Assembly: GCA_002365025.1 (NCBI GenBank)
Contig: DEYX01000301.1
Span: 1,248-18,626 of the forward strand
DNA length: 17,379 bases
Reading direction: 5' to 3'
Source of the DNA: Hungatella sp. UBA3147
GTDB taxonomy: Bacteria; Bacillota; Clostridia; Lachnospirales; Lachnospiraceae
Shown here: in pieces, positions 6,631 through 13,346 of the stretch
Layout: each line of letters begins with the position of its first letter
Numbering within the stretch: the stretch's first letter is position 1
The notes under the pieces: generated by a model
Seen by the model: the letters and a program-made list of their open reading frames with translations, nothing else
The model's database searches: none
Told to the model about the DNA's origin: nothing
Position numbers and translations under genes: made by a program

Positions 6631-9609
6631 ATGAAGAACAAGAGAAGTGAATCCATTCGCACCCAGCTTCTGGGACCATTGCTGATCCTGCTGGTTCTGC
6701 AGGCTGCGGTCATTGCAGGTCTGGTACTATTTGGCGGAGTTTCCATCAAATTAAAGAATAATGAAATACATATATTAAGTGAAAATACAGAGAGCACAAA
6801 ACTGGGCCTTGAGAAAGAGACCTTTCACCACTGGGTCGTTATGTTTAGTAATTCTGAATTCATAACCGCCGGGATCCAGCAAGTGCTTGACAGTGAGGGA
6901 CGAAGGTCAAGAGATATCCTTACGGATTATGAACTGAATCGGAAAATCGTTGATAAGGTTATGGAAAAATCCATAGAAATGCTCCACTTAAGCCATGCGA
7001 CGGGTGTTTTTATGGTCTTAAACGGCCCGGCGGCCAAGAACAGTCCGGTTGAAATGAAAGCAGGCTTTTATATGCGCAATTCCAATTCAGGAGGATATTT
7101 AAAGGATAATTCGTCCCTTCTTATGGAAAGAGGGCTGCCCTCCATAGCGGAAAAATACGACATTCCTCTGGATTCCTTCTGGGAACTGGGCTTTCAGGAA
7201 GATGAGGAGAACAAAGCCGCCGCCTTTTTTTATAAGAAGCCGTATCTTATGGCGGTTCAGAATCTGGCAGCCAAAGATGATGCCATGAAATTTGCCTACT
7301 TAAGCCCCCCTTTCCGCTTAAGCCCCAGGGATATGCAGGTTATAACCTATTCCATCCCAATCATTCTTAATGACGGCACCGTTGTGGGGGCATGCGGGCT
7401 GGAAATCACCTTAAACCAGCTTGAGCAGATTCTGGGAGAAGACCAGACAAGCGGCAACTTTGAAGAATGCTGGCTTTTAGGCATTCGGAAAAAAGGAACA
7501 AAAACCATTGTTCCTGTCGCCTATTCCGGATACCTGTATAACCAGTATTTTAACGAGAGCCAAAGGATTGATTATGAGGATAATGAGGAAGAAACCATCA
7601 GTGAGCTGACATCTTCTGAGGGAACCAAATGGTATGCCAGCATAAGAGGCTTAGATGTCTATGGAAACAACGGACCTTTTGAGGAAGAAGAGTGGGTATT
7701 AGCCGGTATCGCACGTCAGAAGGATCTGCTGTCTTTTTATAATGCAATCAGGCGCATGCTTCTTGGCTCCATGGCGGTACCGCTTATATTCAGCCTGTTA
7801 GGGGCGTTTGTTATAGGCAAGATCATGACGGAACCTATCCGCAGACTGATTGTGGAATTAAGAGGAAAGTCAGGAAGCAGGGGACTTTCCCTTAAAAGAG
7901 TACATATCAGAGAAATTGATGAACTGACAGAAACCATTGAACAATTAAATCAGGATGTGGAAAGGGCGTCGTCTAAGATTTCAAGTATCCTGGAACATGC
8001 CAATGTTCTGATCGGCGTATTTGAATATGAGGAGGAGTCTGACCGTGTGTTCTGCAGCCGCTCTTTGTTTCAGATGCTGGACTGGGGCAGCATGGTAGAA
8101 CCATACTGTTATATAAAATCTGAAGAATTCAAGAAATACATGGAGAATACCTTTACCGGAATCAAGATAAAAGGGGACCGTATTTTACAGTGCCTGGAGG
8201 GCCCGGAGGGGACGCGCTGGGTGGAATTTATTCTGGACGGATCAAAGAAAGGGACAATCCTTGGAGTGTGTTCGGATGTGACTGCGGATGTAGAGGAAAA
8301 GGAAAAGCTGGAGCGGGAAAGAAATTTTGACCTGCTGACGGAGATATACAACCGGAGAGCATTCCGGGAACAGGTCGCGGCTGCTATGAAGAGGCAGAAA
8401 GGGAAGGTTTCCGCACTGATCATGTGGGATCTGGATAATTTAAAATATATTAACGATACATACGGGCATGACGAAGGAGACCGGTACATTGTCCTCTTTG
8501 CCAACTGTCTAAAGATATTCTCAGAAAAGGGAGGGATTGTAGCCAGATATTCCGGAGATGAATTTGTTACCTTTATGGAAGCAGATGAAAAGGAAGAAAT
8601 CAGAGAAAAAATCCGGGAATTCATGAAACATATTCAAAAATTCTCACTGAATACGGGCGGGGGATACCAGTTTCCTATCCGCGTATCGGGAGGGCTTTCC
8701 TGGTACCCGGATGATGCGGCAGACTTTGAGTCCCTGTTTAGTTATGCTGATTTTGCCATGTATATGGTAAAGCACAGCGTAAAAGGGGTGGTAAAGGAGT
8801 TTGATTTAAATGAATATACTCATAATTCCTACATGTTAGCAGGCAGCGAAGAGCTTAACCGGATGCTTGATAAAAAAGAGGTTCGTTTTGCATTTCAGCC
8901 AATTGCAACAAGGGAAGGAAGGATTTACGGATATGAATTGCTGATGCGTCCGAAATTTGCAAACATGAAGGGAATCAGTGAAGTGTTAAATCTGGCGAGG
9001 GCGCAGGCAAAGCTTTCCCAGATAGAGGCTCTCACCTGGTTTGCAGGACTTAAGGCGGTTGTGGCGGAGGCTATGGCCGGGCAGCTGGGGACTGACGAGA
9101 AGCTGTTCATCAATTCCATTGCCAGCGTGTGCTTAACGGAAGCAGAGCAGGCGGAGCTGGAAGAAACCTATGGAAATCTGCTTCACCGGATTGTCATTGA
9201 AATGACAGAAGGCGAACCGGTAAGCCACGATTTCATGCATCGCAAAGTTGACATGGCGAGGCGGTGGAAGGGGCAGGTAGCTGTTGATGATTTCGGGGCG
9301 GGATATAACAGCGAATCCATTCTTCTGCGTATGAGGCCGGATATCATTAAGGTGGATATCAACCTGGTTAAACGGATCCACGAAGACCAGAACCGCCAGA
9401 TCATTTTAAGGAATCTTCTGGATTTTGCAAAGCAAAACGACATAACAGTTCTTGCCGAGGGAGTTGAAACTCCGGAAGAGCTGGAATTTCTTATGAAATG
9501 CGGCGTTTCTTTGTTCCAGGGATATTATATTTCAAGGCCGCAGATGGAGATTCGGCCCCTGGACCCCTACATCGTAAAGCGCATGCAGGAGTTTTCAGGA
9601 AAAACCTGA
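6631..9609 (+). CDS. Membrane sensor with GGDEF and EAL domains (c-di-GMP cyclase/phosphodiesterase)
   Basis: The 992-residue protein has TM1 (about 13-36), a large extracytoplasmic region (37-375) resembling a double-Cache sensor, and TM2 (about 377-397). A HAMP-like or linker helix (398-450), a PAS-like region (450-555), a GGDEF domain (about 560-727) and an EAL domain (about 735-985) follow. The cyclase half keeps DLDNLKYINDTYGHDEGD (600-617) and has SGDEF (641-645) in place of GGDEF; the RxxD inhibitory site is absent upstream. The phosphodiesterase half keeps the metal and catalytic set: ELL for EAL (Glu769), Asn828, Glu857, AspAsp886-887, Lys907, AEGVE (942-946) and QGYY (963-966). Both reactions are therefore possible, making or degrading c-di-GMP in response to an external signal. 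It is the last gene of the operon starting at 3539 and probably couples to the two binding proteins encoded there (inference; the NspS-MbaA pair of Vibrio is the precedent). Confidence 0.9.
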   Translation: MKNKRSESIRTQLLGPLLILLVLQAAVIAGLVLFGGVSIKLKNNEIHILSENTESTKLGLEKETFHHWVVMFSNSEFITAGIQQVLDSEGRRSRDILTDYELNRKIVDKVMEKSIEMLHLSHATGVFMVLNGPAAKNSPVEMKAGFYMRNSNSGGYLKDNSSLLMERGLPSIAEKYDIPLDSFWELGFQEDEENKAAAFFYKKPYLMAVQNLAAKDDAMKFAYLSPPFRLSPRDMQVITYSIPIILNDGTVVGACGLEITLNQLEQILGEDQTSGNFEECWLLGIRKKGTKTIVPVAYSGYLYNQYFNESQRIDYEDNEEETISELTSSEGTKWYASIRGLDVYGNNGPFEEEEWVLAGIARQKDLLSFYNAIRRMLLGSMAVPLIFSLLGAFVIGKIMTEPIRRLIVELRGKSGSRGLSLKRVHIREIDELTETIEQLNQDVERASSKISSILEHANVLIGVFEYEEESDRVFCSRSLFQMLDWGSMVEPYCYIKSEEFKKYMENTFTGIKIKGDRILQCLEGPEGTRWVEFILDGSKKGTILGVCSDVTADVEEKEKLERERNFDLLTEIYNRRAFREQVAAAMKRQKGKVSALIMWDLDNLKYINDTYGHDEGDRYIVLFANCLKIFSEKGGIVARYSGDEFVTFMEADEKEEIREKIREFMKHIQKFSLNTGGGYQFPIRVSGGLSWYPDDAADFESLFSYADFAMYMVKHSVKGVVKEFDLNEYTHNSYMLAGSEELNRMLDKKEVRFAFQPIATREGRIYGYELLMRPKFANMKGISEVLNLARAQAKLSQIEALTWFAGLKAVVAEAMAGQLGTDEKLFINSIASVCLTEAEQAELEETYGNLLHRIVIEMTEGEPVSHDFMHRKVDMARRWKGQVAVDDFGAGYNSESILLRMRPDIIKVDINLVKRIHEDQNRQIILRNLLDFAKQNDITVLAEGVETPEELEFLMKCGVSLFQGYYISRPQMEIRPLDPYIVKRMQEFSGKT

Positions 9610-9627
9610 TTTAATCGTAAATAATAC

Positions 9628-9656
9628 TGGAATTTACGGGACGAGTATGCTATAAT
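9628..9656 (+). promoter_or_regulatory. Probable tig promoter with extended -10
   Basis: A perfect TATAAT (9651-9656) is preceded by TGC, an extended -10 element. A poor -35 (TGGAAT, 9628-9633) is 17 bases upstream. A small inverted repeat, CGTAAAT (9616-9622) with ATTTACG (9632-9638), overlaps the -35 and could be an operator or the end of the upstream operon, though no U-run follows. The leader before tig would be about 60 bases. Confidence 0.6.
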
Positions 9657-9722
9657 GTTAAATTGAAGTGTAACGCCCTGTTGATTTGGCGGTTCACATA
9701 TATTTCAAGGAGGAACCCTTTA

Positions 9723-11009
9723 ATGAGTTTACAAGTAGAAAAATTAGAAAAGAACATGGCAAAATTGACGGTAGAAGTGTCAGCGGAAGAGTTTGATAAG
9801 GCTCTTACTGCGGCTTACAATAAGAATAAGGGCAGATTCAACATCCCTGGTTTCAGGAAAGGGAAAGCTCCTCAGGCCATGGTTGAGAAGATGTATGGAG
9901 CAGGCATTTTATATGAAGATGCAGTAAACGAGGCTCTTGACGCAACCTATGGTGATGCAGCGGAAGAAAGCGGACTGGACATCGTTTCCAGACCTGAGAT
10001 TGACATCGTACAGGTAGAAAAGGGTAAGACCCTGATCTATACGGCTACAGTAGCCGTTAAACCGGACGTAACACTCGGCGAGTATAAGGGAATTGAAGTG
10101 ACCAAGGCATCTGCTGAAGTAGTCGATGAAGATATTGATTCCGAATTAAAGAGAGTTCAGGAACAGAATTCCAGACTTATCTCCGTAGAGGACAGAGCCG
10201 TAGAGGACGGTGACCAGACGGTTATCAACTTTGAAGGATTTGTAGACGGAAAGACATTTGAAGGCGGAAAGGGTGAGGATTATCCCCTTACCATTGGTTC
10301 CCACTCCTTCATTGATACCTTTGAAGAGCAGCTGATCGGCAAGAACATCGGCGAAGAGTGTGAAGTCAACGTAACCTTCCCAAATGAGTATCATGCAACA
10401 GAATTGGCAGGAAAGCCTGCATTATTTAAGGTGACTGTTAAGGAAATCAAGAAAAAAGAACTTCCTGAATTAAACGACGAGTTCGCAAGCGAAGTTTCTG
10501 AATTCGAGACATTGGAAGAATACAAGAACGACATCAGGGAAAAGGTTGCTTCCAGAAAAGAGAAAGAAGCAGCAACAGAGAACGAAGATCATGTGGTAGA
10601 GAAGGTTGTTGAGAATGCTGCCATGGAGATTCCTGAGCCGATGATCGACAGCCAGGTGAACAACATGGTTAATGATTATGCCAGAAGAATGCAGAGCCAG
10701 GGCCTGTCTCTTGACCAGTATATGAAATTTACAGGCATGACTCTTCAGTCCTTAAAGGAGCAGATGAAGCCACAGGCTCTTAAGAGAATCCAGACAAGAC
10801 TGGTACTGGAAGCAGTTGTGAAGGCAGAGAACATCACTGCATCTGACGAAGCAGTTGAGAAAGAAATTGCCAGCATGGCAGAAGCTTACAAGATGGAAGT
10901 CTCTCTGGTAAAAGAATCTCTTGGAGAAGTTGGCATCCAGCAGATGAAGGAAGATCTGGCAGTTCAGGAAGCAGTAGATTTTCTTGTTGCAGAAGCAAAA
11001 TTAGTTTAA
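9723..11009 (+). CDS. tig: Trigger factor, ribosome-associated chaperone and prolyl isomerase
   Basis: This 428-residue protein is the normal length for the family. The N-terminal ribosome-docking domain carries the signature GFRKGKAP (43-50). The FKBP-type peptidyl-prolyl isomerase domain (about 161-245) includes NFEGFVDGKTFEGG, GSHSFIDTFEEQLIG and VTFPNEYHATELAGK. The C-terminal chaperone arms (about 250-428) are rich in charged helices. It binds at the ribosome exit tunnel and shields nascent chains. The start at 9723 has AAGGAGG (9707-9713) and matches the family start MSLQVEKLEKN; a TTG 60 bases upstream stays in frame but lacks a ribosome binding site. It heads the tig-clpP-clpX-lon block typical of many bacteria, with its own promoter. 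Confidence 0.96.
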   Translation: MSLQVEKLEKNMAKLTVEVSAEEFDKALTAAYNKNKGRFNIPGFRKGKAPQAMVEKMYGAGILYEDAVNEALDATYGDAAEESGLDIVSRPEIDIVQVEKGKTLIYTATVAVKPDVTLGEYKGIEVTKASAEVVDEDIDSELKRVQEQNSRLISVEDRAVEDGDQTVINFEGFVDGKTFEGGKGEDYPLTIGSHSFIDTFEEQLIGKNIGEECEVNVTFPNEYHATELAGKPALFKVTVKEIKKKELPELNDEFASEVSEFETLEEYKNDIREKVASRKEKEAATENEDHVVEKVVENAAMEIPEPMIDSQVNNMVNDYARRMQSQGLSLDQYMKFTGMTLQSLKEQMKPQALKRIQTRLVLEAVVKAENITASDEAVEKEIASMAEAYKMEVSLVKESLGEVGIQQMKEDLAVQEAVDFLVAEAKLV

Positions 11010-11021
11010 GAAGTATCCCTT

Positions 11022-11056
11022 GAATAGATTCCTGGCATTTTGTCCGGAGTCTATTC
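11022..11056 (+). other. Hairpin between tig and clpP
   Basis: GAATAGATTCC (11022-11032) pairs with GGAGTCTATTC (11046-11056) through 11 pairs including one T-G wobble, with a 13-base loop. No U-run follows, so it is a poor intrinsic terminator. It could protect the tig message 3' end or be a processing site. A weak promoter-like pair (TTGTCC 11040-11045, GATAAG 11063-11068, 17 apart) overlaps it and could serve clpP. Confidence 0.35.
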
Positions 11057-11076
11057 GACTTTGATAAGAGATATCT

Positions 11077-11175
11077 TACGGGTATCCCTTTATGCCCGGA
11101 AAACATGGGCAAAATATAGGAAACACCCTACGGGTATCCCTTTATGCCCAGAAAGCATGGGCAAAATATAGGAAA
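11077..11175 (+). repeat. Two tandem units of the 5'-UTR hairpin repeat before clpP
   Basis: Two 47-base segments, 11077-11123 and 11129-11175, are identical except at two positions in the hairpin loop region (CCCGGAAAAC against CCCAGAAAGC) and recur with a 52-base period. Each holds TACGGGTATCCCTTT, a hairpin TGCCC...GGGCA (11093-11097 with 11107-11111; 11145-11149 with 11159-11163), and a tail AAAATATAGGAAA. The second unit is also preceded by ACACCC, allowing an extra ACCC-TAC-GGGT hairpin. The array ends nine bases before the clpP ribosome binding site at 11184. Confidence 0.85.
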
Positions 11176-11196
11176 GAACAGGCAGGAGGAAGACAG

Positions 11197-11784
11197 ATGA
11201 GTTTAGTACCTTATGTCATTGAATCAACCAGTAAGGGCGAGCGCTCTTACGATATTTATTCCAGACTTCTTAAGGAGAGGATCATTTTCCTTGGGGAAGA
11301 GGTATCCGATGTATCAGCAAGCCTTGTTGTGGCCCAGCTGTTATTTTTAGAGGCAGAGGATCCGAATAAGGACATCAACCTTTATATCAACAGTCCTGGC
11401 GGTTCTGTTACCGCAGGCATGGCAATTTATGATACCATGAACTATATTAAATGTGATGTATCTACTGTTTGTATGGGCATGGCAGCCAGCATGGGAGCAT
11501 TTTTGCTGGCCGGCGGAGCAAAGGGAAAACGGTTCGCTCTTCCAAATGCGGAGGTTATGATTCATCAGCCATCCGGCGGAGCAAAGGGCCAGGCCACTGA
11601 AATCCGAATTGTAGCTGAGAATATACTGAAGATAAAGAAGCGTTTAAATGAAATTCTGTCAGCAAACACTGGCCAGCCTTATGAAGTGATTGAACGCGAT
11701 ACAGAGCGCGACAATTACATGAACGCGGAAGAGGCGAAAGCATATGGCTTGATCGATGATATTATCTACAGCCATGAGCGATAA
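11197..11784 (+). CDS. clpP: ATP-dependent Clp protease proteolytic subunit
   Basis: This is a 195-residue serine peptidase that assembles into a 14-subunit chamber and degrades unfolded or tagged proteins delivered by ClpX or related ATPases. The catalytic triad is present in the expected positions: Ser98 in GMAASMG, His123 in VMIHQPSGG, and Asp172 in ERDNYM. The oxyanion-loop SPGGSVTAG (66-74) is also intact. The start at 11197 gives the usual length and N terminus (MSLVPYVIEST) and has AGGAGGAAG at 11184-11192. A longer reading frame from 11092 would add 35 residues encoded entirely by the hairpin repeats and lacks a ribosome binding site. It lies between tig and clpX; I see no CtsR heptad repeat or CIRCE element upstream, so control may involve the repeat array (inference). 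Confidence 0.96.
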   Translation: MSLVPYVIESTSKGERSYDIYSRLLKERIIFLGEEVSDVSASLVVAQLLFLEAEDPNKDINLYINSPGGSVTAGMAIYDTMNYIKCDVSTVCMGMAASMGAFLLAGGAKGKRFALPNAEVMIHQPSGGAKGQATEIRIVAENILKIKKRLNEILSANTGQPYEVIERDTERDNYMNAEEAKAYGLIDDIIYSHER

Positions 11785-11804
11785 GCCTTTACGCTTAAGC
11801 AGCC

Positions 11805-11951
11805 GGGGCGTTTTATAGGAAACACCCTGCAGGTATCCCCTTTGCACCCGGTAAAACGGGGCGGGCGCTGCCAGGAAGCAGGGCAATGTATTAGGAAACA
11901 CCCTGCGGGTATCTCTTTATGCCCAAAAAGCAGGGCGATTGTATTAGGAAA
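11805..11951 (+). repeat. Diverged array of the 5'-UTR hairpin repeat before clpX
   Basis: The clpP-clpX gap holds a remnant tail (11805-11822, ending TTTTATAGGAAA), one long diverged unit (11823-11898) and one regular unit (11899-11951). Both full units start CACCCTGC[AG]GGTATC and end TGTATTAGGAAA. The last unit keeps the hairpin GCCC (11921-11924) with GGGC (11933-11936). In the long unit the equivalent hairpin is CCCG...CGGG with a different sequence, and an extra GC-rich segment with CTGC/GCAG pairing is inserted. The array ends five bases before the clpX ribosome binding site. Confidence 0.75.
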
Positions 11952-11966
11952 GAATGAGGTGTGTAT

Positions 11967-13268
11967 ATGCCGGTCAGAACAGACGACAAGATCCGATGCT
12001 CTTTTTGCGGGAAGACCCAGGACCAGGTAAAGAAGCTCATTGCCGGTTCCAATAATGTCTACATCTGTGACGAATGCATTGATTTGTGCGCAGAGATATT
12101 AGAGGAAGAATTTGACAGCCATGAGGAAGAAGTACCTGATTTTGGTGATATCAACCTGATGAAGCCAAAGGAAATCAAGGCTTTTTTAGACGATTATGTC
12201 ATTGGTCAGAACAACGCAAAAAAGGTATTGTCTGTAGCAGTCTATAACCACTACAAAAGAATCACTTCCAGGAAAAAAATGGATGTAGAAGTGCAAAAGA
12301 GCAATATTCTGATGTTAGGTCCTACCGGCTCTGGTAAAACCTATCTTGCGCAGACGTTGGCAAAGGTTTTAAATGTTCCGTTTGCTATTGCAGATGCCAC
12401 CGCCCTTACAGAAGCTGGTTATGTTGGTGAGGATGTTGAGAACATCCTTTTAAAGCTCATCCAGGCGGCTGATTATGACATCAGCAGGGCAGAGTATGGA
12501 ATTATCTATATCGATGAGATTGATAAAATAACAAAGAAGTCGGAAAATGTGTCTATTACCAGAGATGTTTCCGGCGAAGGCGTACAGCAGGCCCTTTTAA
12601 AGATTCTGGAAGGTACGGTTGCAAGTGTTCCGCCTCAGGGAGGAAGAAAGCATCCTCACCAGGAACTTTTACAGATCAATACGACCAATATTCTGTTCAT
12701 CTGCGGAGGAGCCTTTGATGGATTGGAAAAAATCATTGAACGCCGTTTAAGTGCCGGTTCCATCGGCTTTAACGCGGAAATCGTAGATAAGAACAAGACA
12801 GATATAGATGATCTTCTGAAGAAGACTCTTCCTCAGGATCTTGTGAAGTTCGGATTGATACCGGAGTTTATCGGCCGAGTGCCGGTTACCGTATCCCTGG
12901 AGCTTCTGGATCGGGAAGCACTTGTGAAGATTTTAACAGAGCCGAAGAATGCCCTGGTCAAGCAGTATCAAAAGTTGTTTGAACTGGATGATGTGAAGCT
13001 TGAGCTGACCAGAGAAGCAGTTGAACGGATTGCGGAACTGGCAGTGGAGAGAAAAACAGGGGCCAGAGGCTTGCGTTCCATAATGGAAAGCGTAATGATG
13101 GAGATGATGTACGAGATCCCATCTGACAGCAGCATCGGAATCTGTACGATTACCAGGGATGTTGTAGATAAAAAGGGTGAGCCGGAGCTGATTTACAGGG
13201 ACACGGCAGTCCCAAGAAAATCACTGGCTCAGAAGTTAAGAAAAGATAAGACAGGCGAGATCGCATAG
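11967..13268 (+). CDS. clpX: ClpX, AAA+ unfoldase of the Clp protease
   Basis: The 433-residue protein has the N-terminal zinc-binding domain (Cys11, Cys14, Cys34, Cys37) that dimerises and recruits substrates. Its AAA+ module has Walker A GPTGSGKT (118-125), the pore loop GYVG (151-154), Walker B IIYIDEID (179-186), and the RKH loop (227-229). The IGF loop (266-268) docks onto ClpP. It unfolds proteins and feeds them into ClpP. The start chosen is ATG 11967, which has GAGGT at 11956-11960 with normal spacing; the in-frame GTG at 11961 directly abuts that site and is unlikely. It follows clpP with a repeat-filled gap of 182 bases, and a terminator-like hairpin separates it from lon. Confidence 0.97.
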   Translation: MPVRTDDKIRCSFCGKTQDQVKKLIAGSNNVYICDECIDLCAEILEEEFDSHEEEVPDFGDINLMKPKEIKAFLDDYVIGQNNAKKVLSVAVYNHYKRITSRKKMDVEVQKSNILMLGPTGSGKTYLAQTLAKVLNVPFAIADATALTEAGYVGEDVENILLKLIQAADYDISRAEYGIIYIDEIDKITKKSENVSITRDVSGEGVQQALLKILEGTVASVPPQGGRKHPHQELLQINTTNILFICGGAFDGLEKIIERRLSAGSIGFNAEIVDKNKTDIDDLLKKTLPQDLVKFGLIPEFIGRVPVTVSLELLDREALVKILTEPKNALVKQYQKLFELDDVKLELTREAVERIAELAVERKTGARGLRSIMESVMMEMMYEIPSDSSIGICTITRDVVDKKGEPELIYRDTAVPRKSLAQKLRKDKTGEIA

Positions 13269-13286
13269 GTCCCTGCATGAGTCAGG

Positions 13287-13325
13287 AAGGTGTTACAGCG
13301 GGAAAATCTGCTGGAACACCTTTTT
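13287..13325 (+). terminator. Terminator-like hairpin between clpX and lon
   Basis: AAGGTGTT (13287-13294) pairs with AACACCTT (13315-13322). CAGC (13296-13299) pairs with GCTG (13310-13313) after an A-G mismatch, with a 10-base loop; five T residues run from 13321 to 13325. This is a good intrinsic terminator shape, but it ends just 22 bases before the lon start, leaving no room for another promoter. It may therefore act as a partial terminator or attenuator that lowers lon relative to clpX. Confidence 0.55.
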
Positions 13326-13346
13326 GAATGCAAAGGAGAGAACACA

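Noticed and set aside
8109..8624. Antisense 171-codon reading frame within the GGDEF-EAL gene
   Set aside because: It is a shadow of a strongly supported coding gene, of low complexity (Ser/Phe rich), with no family likeness. The same applies to antisense frames at 3755-4159, 4125-4535 and 13293-13748.
9663..9722. TTG-initiated extension of trigger factor
   Set aside because: It begins at the likely transcription start and has no ribosome binding site; 9723 has AAGGAGG and the conserved start.
11040..11068. Separate clpP promoter (TTGTCC-17-GATAAG)
   Set aside because: Both boxes match consensus at only four of six positions; kept as a remark under the hairpin, not as a feature.
11077..11175. 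Tandem 52-base period as a CRISPR array
   Set aside because: There are only two near-identical units, with no variable spacers and no cas genes; the unit recurs singly before other genes.
11092..11196. N-terminal extension of ClpP by 35 residues
   Set aside because: It is encoded by the repeat units, lacks a ribosome binding site, and would make ClpP far longer than usual; AGGAGG and the family N terminus favour 11197.
11010..11196. CtsR or CIRCE heat-shock operator before clpP
   Set aside because: I looked for the CtsR heptad repeat (GGTCAAA) and the CIRCE inverted repeat and found neither.
11961..11966. GTG start for ClpX
   Set aside because: It abuts the Shine-Dalgarno with no spacing; ATG 11967 has normal spacing and the usual N terminus.
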